Shown: positions 1 through 11,545, counted from the stretch's first letter. The stretch: DNA of 44,387 nucleotides from Chara braunii (GCA_003427395.1 BFEA01000720.1:211838-256224); one strand, 5' to 3'. Numbers and translations: made by a program. Notes: generated by a model not told the origin, from the letters alone.

Positions 1-50
1 GTTACTGTTTACATGTGTGAAAAGTGTGTTTGAAAACGAGTCTGATTGCA
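1..50 (+). repeat. 3' tip of an LTR (element 1 family), cut by the window edge
   Basis: The first 50 bases match the last 50 bases of the element 1 LTR almost base for base: a GTTTACATG block, AAAAGTGTG, then GAGTCTGATTGCA at the end. No primer-binding site follows position 50, unlike after a 5' LTR. This is therefore the end of a 3' LTR or of a solo LTR whose body lies upstream of the window. Confidence 0.85.
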
Positions 51-1182
51 GGATCTAATGTCCGCTGGTCCAGGCTCCAGACCGGATGTCCTCAACTGGA
101 GGACTGGCCCAACTTCATACCCCTGGGCCTGGCTGAGAAGCCCTCAGTCGTGAATCAGGGTCGTCCACTCGATGGTCCTGATCACAGGCCCAAGTCCTGG
201 TCCTACAACCCTGTGTTATGATCTTGGTTGTCTGACGAATTTCCTCGCCACTCACACACAGACAGTCTCATGCATGCCCATACATGCACAAGAGATGGGG
301 AGAGAGGAGACAGAGTCCACACTGCACACAGGAGAAGATAAACAGCGGAAGACAATCATGCACAGCAGGGGAGAAGACACACAGTGTTTCTCACTCTCTG
401 ACACAACTCCCAACAACCAATCACAAGAAAGAACCTGCGAAGATCACAATTGAGACTGTCACTGATGATGAGCCACTCACACTATTATCGTAACAGAGTT
501 TGTTCCAGTATCTCGCCACACCCAAACTCACACCCCACTCTCTATCCTACACCCAGTGAGTAGCGCTATGTCAGAACAGCCTCCCAGAGGCCAGCGCCAA
601 CCACCCTGATGAAGAACAGGTCCTGCGATGAAGTCTTCAGTGCCGCTGGACAACTCTGACGAAGGAACAGGCAGCTATGGCTGCCACCACCCACGAACCA
701 CTCAGTGTAGAGCCTCAACGTAGCCCGGCCATACGCAGATACCCCCAGGGGTAGATGCGCTGAGGATGCCCCAGCTGTGGCAAGCTCAGAGAGGGCCGGC
801 TATGGCCGCTGTTGCGGTCTGTCTCAGGATGCCGCCGGTAGACAGGTACCGCCACCAACTTGCTTGGCGTCTCCAACGCTGTTCGCGAGAAATGAACTGC
901 CAAAAGTCCTGAACCGATGGGCCTAACCTATCTATAGACTACTAGGACCTAGACCGGACTGACTGACCGACCGGTACCGTTGCTGTTTCGGCCTCTCGGC
1001 CTCTACCGGACCCGGCTATAGGCTATAGGACCGTCTAGCAGCATAGGCCGCTTAGGGCCTGTCTGTCCTAGGGGTAGCCCGGGCCTGCTAACAGCAGTTA
1101 GGGTAGCTGTAGGAATTCAGGTTAGTACTGGGCCTATATTTTCCCAGATTTACAGATCTGTCCCTCAAGAATTTCCCTACAG
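51..1182. other. Non-coding stretch, no recognisable gene
   Basis: Reading frames here are short and show no family motif. Between about 790 and 1080 the sequence is rich in short C/G palindromes, including a copy of the GGC-TAT-GGCC motif near 793 that recurs in the LTR elements. It probably derives from old repeats. No host gene is supported. Confidence 0.5.
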
Positions 1183-1430
1183 GCAGGTCTCTCAGTTAGC
1201 CCTCAGCCAAACAACATTACGAATCCAGCCTACCGGGTTAGTGTACAGCCTCGCTGTTAATCTCGGCAGCGGAAATCAGCAACCCTGCTGATGCAGCAGG
1301 GTTAGTGTACAGCCTCGCAGGTCTCTCGGTTAGCCCTCAGCCAAACAACATTATGAATCTAACCTACCGGGTTAGTGTACTGCCTCGGTACCTACCGGAC
1401 ATCCAGACAACCCTGCTGATGCAGCAGCGT
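1183..1430 (+). repeat. Imperfect tandem duplication, period about 134 bp
   Basis: The block starting GCAGGTCTCTC at 1183 recurs at 1317. Both copies contain GTTAGCCCTCAGCC, AAACAACATTA and CTACCGGGTTAGTGTAC, with a few substitutions. The hairpin at the end of copy 1 (1281-1303) recurs in decayed form near 1409. Confidence 0.8.
1281..1303. other. Perfect 10-bp-stem hairpin
   Basis: AACCCTGCTG (1281-1290), loop ATG, then CAGCAGGGTT (1294-1303) are exact reverse complements. The duplicate near 1409-1430 has lost the outer pairs. Function unknown. Confidence 0.7.
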
Positions 1431-1512
1431 CCTGAGGACTGGGCCAGGCACAAACAGATGAATGCCTGGACCAGTCCCAGATACAGACAAATCTGAAACT
1501 GGCATACAACGA

Positions 1513-1601
1513 CCGAAACTGAAATACACTGCCCCAAACAGGCATCTGCCGAAACTAAAATCCACTGCTCCGAACAGGCATCTGCCTGTTCCGACAGAAA
1601 C
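1513..1601 (+). repeat. 36-bp tandem repeat, two full units plus a fragment
   Basis: Units at 1513-1548 and 1549-1584 both begin CCGAAACT and end AACAGGCATCTG, with three substitutions between them. A partial, scrambled third unit follows. Confidence 0.75.
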
Positions 1602-2246
1602 GACACATCTGGAACAGACAAAAATAGTCCAGACAAAACCCAGCCCCAGCTCACTCAGCAAAAATACATTAATAAATGCAGAATAAAAGAAAAGCGAATG
1701 GGACAAAAGATATGAGCCTTGGCCCAAACCGTGGCCGTCGCCCACCAAGCCGCAGAGCCAAAGGGGGTGTCCAGCAAGGGCGTTGAAAAGGGAAATGTTG
1801 GGCCTGAAGGCCCCGTGCAGGAGCCCCTAGGATGCTACAGGATGACAGGACCGCGGCAGGAACAGTGGCGAAGTCTGACTTGGCTGCCTAACCTGGCTTC
1901 CATCCTTGCATAGACCAGACCGACGATGGGTTTTCCCGGCCAACCATTGCCTCTAAGATCAGCATGTCAACCCAGTAGCATACCGAGGCGGAGCGTGGTT
2001 TCCTCAGTCACGCCTTCCAGCATTTCACTCCTGTGTACTTGCTGAGCATCAGAGGACCTCTAGTGTTAGCTTTTTTGAAGCCACTGGAGGAGTCACGCTG
2101 GTCTTCTTCTTCATCCTCTGAGTGGCGCTTGGCCTCAGAGGCCTGTTTCGGGGTGGCGCTTCCCTTTGGGGGCTGTATCTGGGTGGCGCTTGCTGTTTCA
2201 GGGGCTCAGGGGAGTCACGAGTGGTTACTTAGGGTTGGGGAGTGAA
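1602..2246. other. Non-coding; short GTGGCGCTT repeats
   Basis: No supported ORF. Between about 2120 and 2195 the core GTGGCGCTT occurs three times at about 31-bp spacing, each followed by a G/C-rich segment. This is a short decayed tandem repeat. Confidence 0.45.
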
Positions 2247-2270
2247 GCGCTGCTCATTTCTGAGCAGCGC
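2247..2270. other. Perfect 10-bp-stem hairpin upstream of an AATAAA
   Basis: GCGCTGCTCA (2247-2256), loop TTTC, then TGAGCAGCGC (2261-2270) pair perfectly. An AATAAA hexamer lies about 40 bases downstream in a TTTAATAAACAG context, and the palindrome cluster of 2351-2502 follows. It could be the 3' end of an old transcript; this is unproven. Confidence 0.6.
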
Positions 2271-2350
2271 ACTGTAGTACTGAGGTTATCCTGACAATTC
2301 GAGACTGTGAGTTTAATAAACAGTGTGATTGTAGCATACTGCGTAGCCAC

Positions 2351-2533
2351 ACGGGCCCTGCAGGGCCCGTCCCGGACTTTCAGCCTAAAAGCCTAAAACT
2401 TAGGGCTTACAGGCCCCGTTCGTTTCAGCCTGAAAGCTGAAAAACGAGGGCCTGCAGGCCCTACCCCGTTTCAGCCTATTTCTGGGTCTTTTCAGACCCA
2501 GAGTTTTCAGCCTGAAACGGAGGGCCATTTTCA
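2351..2533. repeat. Cluster of perfect palindromes and hairpins
   Basis: The segment 2351-2370 is a perfect 20-bp palindrome centred on CCTGCAGG. The segment 2447-2462 is a perfect 16-bp palindrome with the same centre. The segment 2481-2502 is a hairpin with stem TCTGGGTC and loop TTTTCA. The decamer GTTTCAGCCT and its complement recur around them. A single ambiguous base lies at 2684. Confidence 0.8.
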
Positions 2534-2725
2534 CGCCCTCGTTGTTTCGACCTGCCCCTAAGACTCAGGCACGTAAACAGGGATGCGGAACAGGCCAGGA
2601 ATAGCCTGTTCCTCACGAGTTCGAGCAGGAGCTGCAGCTGCAGCCCCTGCCTCCCTTTGGCAGGCTCAGGAGGCACACCCGTANTACATAGGAAGTTCCC
2701 ATGCACTTCACGGGTAGGTAGTGGT

Positions 2726-2872
2726 CAGTAGGCACGAGTAGTCTTCAGGATTCGGCCGCAGCACTCAGGAGGAGCGCTGCAGTAGTCTTCAGCGCTAGGT
2801 AGGATTAGCGCTAGCTGTAGTCTTCGGCGCTGGGCGCCATAGCTGTAGCTGTAGTCTTCAGCGCTGGGCGCT
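2726..2872 (+). repeat. Short tandem repeat, GTAGTCTTC(A/G)GCGCT unit
   Basis: Four copies of GTAGTCTTC followed by AGG, AGCGCT or GGCGCT lie near 2728, 2783, 2818 and 2854. The last two are followed by GGGCGC. They are separated by related GCGCTAG segments. A GCGCCATAGC motif shared with the LTR elements lies near 2836. Confidence 0.6.
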
Positions 2873-3879
2873 GGAAAGTGGTAGATCGTAGAGTGGGAGA
2901 GAGACTGGCGGAGGCCAGTGTTACTTACCTGTGGCGCCATCGCTCCAGCTCCATCTTCGTGGTACCTGCATCAAGGCGCCAACTTCACAGGTTAGTATTG
3001 GACAGAGAGAGAGAGAGAGTTCTTCTTCTTCCTCTTCTAAGTCCACCTTCTCTTCTCACCCTCTCGCCACCTGACTTCTCAGACTACGACAGAGAGAGAC
3101 AGTTGTGACTTGAGACTTGACGACACTGGATCCAGACTTGACATTTGGGATTCAGACATTTCGACGAGGGACTATTTGGGCTTGTACCGAAGACTTGGTG
3201 TTGACGACATTCCCATCTTCCCCGTCCTCTTCGTCTATCCCCTTCCTCTTCGTCTGTGTATGGCATGGGCTGGCGCAGTCTTCCTGTGTGAAGCGCCAGG
3301 CCCATTTCACACCATGTAACGATGATGATGATGTATGTTCAGGGCTGCATTTCAACATTGATTGTTCGGATCACTGGTATCTAAGTCTTCCGTTGTGCTA
3401 TCTTATACTTTGTATTGAAAGGTCGGTTCTTGTTCTTGTCTGCACGTTACAGTATGCAAACAGTGATACTGGGTTTGGACTATCACCGTTTCATTGTTTC
3501 CTGGATGTGATCTACTCGGCTTTTCTTTATGACTGGTTGTGAGGATTGAGTGGAGTGAATTGCACTTTCAGTGTACCCTGTCATATCGCATGGTCAAGTC
3601 TTCCGTTGTGTTTATCTCTCCCTGTGCGGTGTGATACTCCTATCCTCTCCCCTTCCTTCTGTGTATGTATGGGCATACCTGGAAGTCTATGTGAGTGAGT
3701 GTTGGTCTTCAGACAACAAGCAACCAGCATCATAACAGGGTGCTTCCCTTGGGGACATACAACTTTGAGTGGCCCTATACTGCATTACAGCACTGAGTGG
3801 TTGCTGTCATATTCATCGAACTAATAGTAATAGCAGAGATTAGTCCAAGTTGGGCAGGAAAAGGGGGGAGATCGGCAGC
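2873..3879. other. Non-coding stretch, no recognisable gene
   Basis: Contains a short GA run near 3005-3018, a pyrimidine-rich tract at 3020-3070, a (GAT)n run near 3320 and two copies of AGTCTTCCGTTGTG about 215 bp apart (near 3383 and 3599). The longest frame (141 codons from about 3117) begins at a non-ATG start and shows no domain. Confidence 0.45.
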
Positions 3880-4550
3880 TCTGTTTGACGATGTATATAG
3901 TGTGTCACAGATCTATGAACTAAAAGAGCTCACTTTGCTAAACAAACGGTGTAAAAAAATAAAAAAAAAAAAAAAACACGCAAGACAAACACGAAGAGCA
4001 CATTTCTCATTCGTCTTTTAACTACCCCCTCACTATGCCTCTCACGTACAATGCTCACCACGTTGATGCAGTTGAGCACGAGCTGCCCGCATCCCCGTGT
4101 GCCATAATGGCCCCCACTTGTACACTCTGAGAAAACGGCAGAGTAAAGGGGGAGGGGATAAACACAGAGAAGAGAGATGGAGAGAGGACAAAACAAAGAA
4201 CAACAAAGGGAAGGGAAGGAGTGTGTAATGAAGATGAAGTCAAAGGAAAGGATGAGGATAAGAAAGGCCCAAGAATGAGTCTGTCCTTGACGACAGAGGA
4301 CATACATTGTAAGGATGAGGTGGATGAACACATGGAAGACCTGCTGAGCATTCTCAGTACAACAATTGCCACGACGGCTGGCATTGACCATGCCCACCAT
4401 ACACCCCAGACAAATGGCATGTCAATTGCAGACCAAAACAAAGGAAGAACGCTCACATGCAGGCTGATAGGGGTTGCACTCTTTGCACGAATGGCAGTGA
4501 AGATTCCAAAATCCATGCAGAATAGATTGCAACTTCCTCAAAAATGACTG
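3880..4550. repeat. Dispersed non-coding repeat, copy 1
   Basis: This block resembles 21030-21810 and, at its left end, about 24020-24080. Shared landmarks include an AAAGAG.TCACTTTG segment, GCTCACCAC followed by an inverted GTTG/CAGC stretch, an A/G-rich run of GAGAGA.GGAGAG, GGAGTGTG and a TGTCCTT.GACGACAGAGGACAT stretch. It has frames of 108-156 codons on both strands, but they are not conserved as protein. I read it as an unclassified repeat. Confidence 0.5.
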
Positions 4551-7500
4551 TGCACCAGATCTTTACAGCTGCACAGAGGGAAAGTAGTAGAGCTGCAGAC
4601 GAGGTTTTGCATGGCTGACATCTGGAAAGCGGGGCACTTGAACCAGGTACTTTTTGTTTTCCCGTTTTTCTTTACCAGTGTTTATATTTGTGTCTATTGG
4701 CATGTGCATCAAACAGAACTGGCAGGAAAAATAGAGGCCGTCAGAGAAAGTTTGATCAGACTTTCACCAACTCGTAAGGCAGCTACAATTTCAGTCTCTA
4801 CAGAATGTGTCGATTCATCTGTTTAGACACACCGACTTGCCTTAGGTTCCCCTTTCGAAGAACTGGGGTGTTTGTGCGTGAGGCTCTACTTATACTTTTA
4901 TGCCAAAAGAAATTTACCTCATCGATAACACTTCGGTCACTGTCACTAACCTCCTAAAACGATACAATGCAATGGAGCAGACATGAATCTGATCGTGATG
5001 TGGTCCAGATTTCCGCAATCTTCACCATGACTTGGACGCAATAACAGTTGGCCTCCAGCTGTCTGAACACACTGTTTCACATTTGACATGTTTTGAGAAC
5101 ATGCCTGCTAAAAACTGAACCCCGCCATTTTTTAAGGGCCAAAAAACACAGGTATTATACTTGACCTGACTCAGGAACGGTCGCTTCGCAGCATCTGCAC
5201 TCCATTCTGGAGAAATGAGTAGCACCGACAAGGTTCAACGAAGTTTCCCGACAGTATATGCACTTGATCAGAAGAAGAGAGTAGCACACACAGGGTTCGA
5301 TCAAGTTTCCCGTTCAATTCCCTGCAACCTCCCACCCCACTCCTTTCACCCCACTAACACAACACCAGCTTCCCTACCATCTCACCAATGCATCACCCCA
5401 TGAAACACAGGGGGTGTCTCTACAAAGACTCAGCATGAGCTAATGAGCCTCTCCAAAAAGTTAGGGGACTTGGGACAGGCCCGCCTGGGGGCAGGCGGAG
5501 TGTTTTTTTTTTTCTTTTTTCAGGGCTGGGCCTAGTGCCACCCCATGGCATGGGACAATTTGTTTTTCTATTGGTCCTTTGGACGCCGTGTCCCGAGCCT
5601 ACAAAACGTTAGGACAGGCTCAATCGCGATTCTCAACTTGGCTGGGGGCATGTACTGGTCACAGGCACGCCACATGTATGCATTAAATTACTCTTGCCAA
5701 GGGCTAAAACGCAACAATGTTTGTTTCACTGCCTGTAAACTGTTCCTTATCTGTTCTCCTGTCTCTCAGGTCTATCGCCGGTGTCCTGAGAAAAACTAGA
5801 AGGTGAAGTACCTCTAATGCAGAGGTGCCTCGCAAATTGTCTGCTTTGCTGCTGTACTCACCACCACCAAAAGGTTCCAGGAGGCATTCCAGTCAAAATG
5901 GAGGCACTCAAGTGGAAACTACGCAAATGCGTAGAGGCATTACACCTCATATATATTGTTCATACGTCCTTGGAAGGAAAGGGATAAAAAAAATCATTGA
6001 ACTTCGGCAGATGTCCTGAAAATGGGCCCGCAGCTGCACTCAAACACTATCCCAATCTGAGGGGCTCTTGCAGAGCAAGAGAGGAAGCGAAACCAGACCG
6101 GCAAAAGGGGGCCGGAAGAATAAAAGAAAACATTTTCTGAACCCATGTGCCTCCACGCAGGTCTGATGTGATAAAGAACAAGACAGAAGTTGTGGATCGT
6201 CCAGATGCAGCTGGCAGGTCGGTACCAGAGGTAGGCACAGATCCTGTCTGACATTTTCCCCAGTTTCTTATCCAAAGGGATGACTGAATGTCAGTGCGCA
6301 GCGAGTTCCTTCCGAAGAAAGGTATGTTTCCTTTTAAGATGCTGGAAAACAGATCCTCTAAGGGTTTGTTTCCTTTTATTATGCTGGAAAACAGATCCTC
6401 TTCACTGGCCAAGAAACATTTTGAAGGGATTGAAAGCCACCACTTTTGCCAAAACGGGAAACTTCCTCTAAAATGTGCTCTCGCTTGAACACCACAGGCA
6501 GGACCTTGTGTCTGCTATGCCTCATGTTATGGAGGTTGAGGGTTCACTTTTTCAGGAGATCCACTTTTCAAGAAGAACAAGTTCATCTTTCGCAACTCGG
6601 TCACAACAACAGGACCGCTTTGGCAAAAACAAATCGTCCTTCTGCAACTTCATTGGAGGGAGGGTTCGCATAAATGAGGTTCAGATCGTGACTTCATGAG
6701 ATAAGGAGTGAGGAAAGCAGCTCAGTCTGCTTCAAGGACGTCACAGTGAGCGGCCGAACCAGTTGTCGCTTTCCAGCCCACCTCATGCTCCTTTCAGAGG
6801 TGTGTTCATTCCAGCATCTAGTGAGGCAGTTACATCCTCAATTAACAACCAAGCCTGTTGCTCTCACAAGGTGTTTCACCCAGTACTTTCAAGGCCAAGC
6901 AAGCTGCCAGACTCGTTCCCATTTCCATGGAGAGCTTATCAACCAACCAAACGTCCTGTAATTTAGCCCGGAGCTAGGCAGCTAAGGCCGACACACCCAT
7001 ACTGTAGGTCTGTAAAGAAACCTTTCAGGGCATGCCGAAAAGGGAAAAGAGACTAGGCCACACAGAGCCACAGAAAACCACATGGCGTCGGTAACGAGCA
7101 CCTCCCTCCTCAGTGAAAAGGGGGCAAAGTTGCACTAAAGTTTTCAACTGTAGGAGGGCCCAAACCCCGAACCTCCCTCATATCTTGCACTTCATGAGCC
7201 CACAGCCTCCTGGTGGCATCCAAACTTTTGAGCCCATCTAAGGTGAGAGCACTCTTGAGACAGGATGATGTCCTGTCGTTGAACCTGCCACTGCTCCCCT
7301 AACAAAACTTTTCCAGGGAAAAAAAGGTAGTGATTGGTTCGTCTCACCTGCATCTTGCCCTTTAGTCGCCCCAGTGGGCAGAGCCTCCTTGTGGGCATCT
7401 GAACTTTGGGGCCTGTCTGAGATACTAATGATTCAACACCAATGCGCCAATTACCTACAGACCCTACAAGAGCAGTGGGAACCCGCCACGAGGCCCTCAG

Positions 7501-8108
7501 TTGGTAAACCTGCAACTGATCCACTCCCAAAAAGCCCTCCAATAAAAGAAAAGAAATTTAAATAGCAGCAGTGATTCATCGGGACACAGAGCTGCTCGGC
7601 CTCTCCTGAAAAGACACTAGGAAATCAGTTCAAAACACCCTACTCTGGTCAGCTCATCCTGTCCCAAGCCGTAGCCCATGACGTCTGAACAAGACCCGAT
7701 ATGAAGTCAAGCTACATGTGGCTCCAGTATTCACTTCCGTCATTTCAGTTATAACAGCATGTGTATTCCCATGTAGAAGTCCGTATAGGACGTAGAGTGT
7801 CCGAAGTGCCTACCCTCCATCAGCCATGGATCCTGGCAAGAGCCAGCTCTAACCAGGCCAGATTCACCAAGAACATCAGGCCCCGAGCGCATGTGATCAC
7901 TGCTGGGAATTATTGCACGTACGCCTCAATGCTTGGCTACATTGGGAGAAATGTGCATGCCAGAACCTATTTGGGTGTCCTTGCATCCTTCCAAGCGCCT
8001 GGATGAATGTATGCCCAGCTACATGCTGCAGAGGCCATTGTGAAAATGTGACACGTCTTGAAGCATACATGCTATTCCATTCAGGACCAGGGATGGATCA
8101 AGCCCCTT
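4551..8108. other. Long non-coding stretch, no supported gene
   Basis: About 3.5 kb without a convincing ORF. The frames present are shorter than 125 codons and have no recognisable motif. Two near-identical 35-40 bp segments (a TTCCTTTTA.ATGCTGGAAAACAG core) lie side by side at 6328-6399. No LTR, TIR or RNA gene was recognised. Confidence 0.45.
5479..5520 (+). other. GC hairpin followed by a T-rich tract
   Basis: CCGCCTG, GGGG loop and CAGGCGG form a 7-bp stem around 5481-5498. A run TTTTTTTTTTTCTTTTTT follows at about 5503. It looks like an intrinsic terminator, but nothing upstream looks like a Pol III gene, so the resemblance is probably chance. Confidence 0.3.
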
Positions 8109-8647
8109 AAACCACCAGTACATTTCCCAGCTATTTTGATCCAACGTGGCTGGTTAAAACACCAGCACCTTTCCCAGGCAAAGACAAGAATAAAAATGTG
8201 ACAATTCAGGTTCTTCGGACGAACAGTGCTACCGGACCAAAATGGCTGGCGGCCCAGCCAAAAGAAAAAGAAAATGACACTGTGGCGGCTCGTTTCTTTT
8301 TGGCACACGCAGGGAATCCGCCTCGGCAAAAAGAGGCTGGGCGGTAGTGCCGGTTTAACATGCTGCGTCCTGTCCATCCGTTACAATTGGAAGATACAAA
8401 GAAGATTAGCATGACCCCTGTGCAAGGATGACACGCATAAGTTGAGGATTGGTCCAAATTATTCAAAAAAAAAAAAAAAAAAACTTGCCGCGCCCTTTAG
8501 GGTCTGGCCTACCAAATGGAAAAGGTTGGTGGCACCAGGCAACAAGATGCGATTTTGTGCCCATGATGGTTTGCCAAAACTTGGGGGGCAGCAGAAATTA
8601 GCATCCGAAAAAGAAAAAAAAACAAATCTCGGATGTACTGGTGGTTT
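8109..8647. mobile_element. Inverted-repeat (MITE-like) element with 15-bp perfect ends
   Basis: The 15 bases at 8109-8123 (AAACCACCAGTACAT) are the exact reverse complement of 8633-8647. The interior at about 8150-8330 resembles 9888-10091, sharing an ACCAGCACCTTTCCCAGG-like segment and GCTACCGGACCA followed by AATGGCTGGCG. A decayed internal repeat of the left end lies near 8153. A U6 snRNA copy sits inside. I could not find a clean target-site duplication, so MITE is an inference from the ends and the second copy. Confidence 0.5.
8367..8483 (+). pseudogene. U6: U6 snRNA retropseudogene with poly(A) tail
   Basis: The body at about 8367-8464 aligns with plant U6 snRNA along almost its full length. 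Recognisable blocks are CATCCG, AATTGGAA, GATACAAAGAAGATTAGCAT, CAAGGATGACACGCATAA and TTGGTCCAAATT. Roughly a dozen positions differ from the usual sequence. The invariant ACAGAGA box reads ACAAAGA, and several changes are C to T or G to A. The 3' end runs straight into 19 adenines (8465-8483). No upstream sequence element or U6-type TATA box is visible. The tail and the missing promoter indicate reverse-transcribed U6, as LINE machinery makes, rather than a working gene. Confidence 0.88.
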
Positions 8648-9887
8648 CAACCACGACTGACTTCTCACAATCCGCCTCTGGGCCTGCCCCGGTCTTGTGG
8701 ATGAAAGAAAGCCCTTGGGTGGCCGAAACGGTCATCCAGCTTACCAACTGCGAAAACAGAAACGTCATGATAATCGTGGTCATATGCAATATTTACGACT
8801 ATGATATTTTCTTTTATATCCAAATTGACTTTCTTTTATAACATTCTCACAAAAAGGGGCTAGCGCATTAACAAGCTGTGTGCAGGGTATGAACTCTCGG
8901 CACTCAACTCCTCTCTTAAAGGTATCACTCAGGATGGCCACTGTCATGCTGTGTACAGGTTGGAAGCTCAATTCCCAAGTTTTATAAGATGTGATGGATC
9001 CTTGAAAAGAATGGTGAGGTGCTTATTTCACATGGCAAGCTCGTGGATGATCACCCAATGGACTTTTGATTTGAAATTAGTTCCATGGCTGAAAGTACCT
9101 TTCTGTTTGCTTCCCAGTGAATGGTAGATCTCTACATGTTGGTCAGACAGTCAGAAGTTGAAACCCTGTTCGAATCAGCCATATTGAGACACAGCTACCC
9201 TATCTTTGCTTCCTTTTATGCTCCCTGCCTTGCATGTTGTAAAAGGATGCCCAAAAATCACCAAGAAAAGTGAGTTGCTTCTCTACGGTGACAAATCAAC
9301 AATGTCGTACTGACACAACAGTGTGAATGCAGCAGGCAGTCAGACTATTCTGGCGCAAGCACCCTCATCTACACATAGGCGCCAGATAAAAAACATATTT
9401 TCATTATGTTTGAAAGCAAATAAAATAACCCAGAGGCTCTAGGCTGAGGAGACCACCACCAACTGACCACCACTCAGATCCTGGCTAAATCGGAACCACC
9501 GTCTGAGACTAGTGAACTTGGGAGGTAAAACAAATCAACGAACGCATAAGTAAATACCTATCTGGTGTTTACGTTGGCAGAATGGTGATACATCGAATTT
9601 GGTCCCACTTAACAGGAAAAACAAATGCAAGACAGCTGGCTCACATGCTGATGTGGCAGACACGAGCGAATCCAACGCACCTTGCCGTCAGACACATGCA
9701 AAGAAGCACGAGAGCTCGCAAACAGACACGCTGTATACCGAATCACAAAGCGTGATAATCAGCCACCTGATTCGTCAGGGTGCACAACTCAAATTCCGGC
9801 CAATAAGGAAAAGAGGAAGCCAAGGAAAAGATAGGACAGTGAAGCAGCAAAAAGTGAAGCCATTCTTTCATTACGAAAGAGACACTT
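8648..9887. other. Non-coding stretch, no recognisable gene
   Basis: No supported ORF, RNA gene or clear repeat structure was seen in this 1.2-kb stretch. Confidence 0.4.
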
Positions 9888-10091
9888 AAACCACCGCTTC
9901 ACACCCCAGGCAAATCGTGCCAGAGCAAACATATATGTCCGAAAGTTTCGGGCAATTGTGGCTACCAGGCCACAATGGCTGGCGCCACCAGCCAAGAAGT
10001 AGAAAAAGGGTGCCCATGCCAGTTTGGTTCTTCTTTGGCGCGCAGCACTTAGGAGGCCTGTAAAACACAGCTTTGGACGAAGTAGTGGTTT
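9888..10091. mobile_element. Second copy of the AAACCACC inverted-repeat element
   Basis: The left end AAACCACCGCTT (9888-9899) pairs with AAGTAGTGGTTT (10080-10091), ten of twelve positions complementary. The interior shares GGCTACCAGGCCA followed by CAATGGCTGGCG and CCACCAGCCAA with the element at 8109-8647. It is shorter (204 bp) and lacks the U6 insert. Confidence 0.45.
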
Positions 10092-10693
10092 GACGGAGGC
10101 AAAAATGGAATGATAAACAGGCAAAATCCTCCGTCTTTGCATGTGCTACCAAATGCTCCGTCCATCACGCAAGCGAAAAGGATTTTGACATCCTGTTCGG
10201 GCCTTCACAGAGTCATCTTAAGACTGCACCCTGGCTTGCCCCTCCACAGAATAAAGTCATAACTGACCATGATACAGAGACACACACATGTGCCCAAGTA
10301 CACGCACCCACCCATCGGGTCCTCTATCTGTCAACTGATAAGCCATGAGTTGGGACCCTGCCAGGTCCAAAAATAGCGCTTGGGGTTGTTCCCTTTGAAT
10401 TTATTTTCAAGCTGTTTACAAAATCCCTACCGAGTTACTTCAGTCCTATCCAGCCTTGAATGCAGTCACAGGTGAGCACCACCCACTGCTTCAAACCACT
10501 CAGCCCGCAGTGTGCACCTACGCAATCCACAGCATACCCAGCCCATACACTAACAGATGGGTATCAATGCACATTCAAATAGGACATTTCGGCATAGAAG
10601 TAACAGAGTGCATCCCTTTCATATTATTGTTATTCAACTTGTCATTGGACTTCTACTAGTCAATTGGGGAGCAATTCAAGATGCTGAGAGCTA
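10092..10693. other. Non-coding flank of element 1
   Basis: No gene recognised. The sequence changes abruptly into the LTR at 10694. Confidence 0.4.
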
Positions 10694-11544
10694 TGAAACG
10701 GTTTTCACCTTTTGCAGTAACAGACGCAGATCCAAGGGCTCGATCCCTAGACTTCACCCTACCCATGTACAGTATCTGTGTAGTCCCCGAGAGTTGAACC
10801 TGTGACCTGTGTATTCGTAGACAGTTGGTAGGTCTGTCGTAGGTCCATAGGCAGCAGGGGTTCGATCTGTAGATCTATAGGGTAGAAGTCTTAGTGAGTT
10901 CCAGAAGTCTAGCTGTAGTCCTTCTAGAAGGTCGGCAAGTGGGCAAGTGGCGAGTCAAGTGGTGGACTATACTGCAGTGCAATCGCAGTTACGACAACGG
11001 TAGGTTGGCAGTGAGTCCACAGTCAGTCAGCGGTAAGGTCCAGTCAGTCCCAGTCCGGTCCAGCAAGTACCACAGGGGACTGTGAGCACCATGGGCCGTT
11101 GGCAAAGGGCAGACCAACGAGTTTCCGAAGTATAAATCAAGAGGCAGCGCCCAGCCTTTCATTCATTCCTGCGTGAGCCATGCGGAAGCGCTGCCACACC
11201 GACTTGTGCAAGGAGGTCTGCAGAGAGCCCGGAGCTGAAGTGGGCAAGAGAGAAGGAGCGTAGCATAGCGATAGGGTAGAGGCAGCCATAGCTAACATAG
11301 CTGTAGTTTAGTGGGAAGTGTGTGTGTGTATGTGTGGGTGTTCGGAGTGACGCGTGTGGGATATCCAGGGTGATCCGATGGATGTGAACAGTGAGTTGTT
11401 TGGGCGCTGAGTCACCATAGCCAGTTGAAAGTGAACTCGTATCTGGATGCCATATCTTTGAGTTTTGAGTGGGTGCATGTCGCCAGTTTGCTGCGCTACT
11501 GTTTACATGCATGAAAAGTGTGAATGAGAACGAGTCTGATTGCA
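10694..11544 (+). repeat. 5' LTR of element 1 (851 bp)
   Basis: Starts TGAAACGG and ends GATTGCA, giving the TG...CA ends of an LTR. It repeats at 18505-19361. U3 carries many CAGTC pentamers (11025-11065) followed by a TATAAAT box at 11131. A (GT)n run lies at about 11320-11335. The CA end is followed by T and the primer-binding site. Confidence 0.93.
11131..11137 (+). promoter_or_regulatory. LTR TATA box, element 1 5' LTR
   Basis: TATAAAT lies inside a block (CAGACCAACGAGTT then AAGTATAAATCAAGAGGCAG) that is the best conserved part of all four LTRs in the window. That conservation across two subfamilies supports a core promoter role. Transcription would start about 30 bases downstream, at the U3/R border. 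Confidence 0.7.
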
Positions 11545-11545
11545 T

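Noticed and set aside
3117-3542. 141-codon ORF
   Set aside because: No ATG start, no domain and ordinary length for chance in this composition.
5479-5520. Rho-independent terminator
   Set aside because: Bacterial-type signal in a eukaryotic window with no upstream gene.
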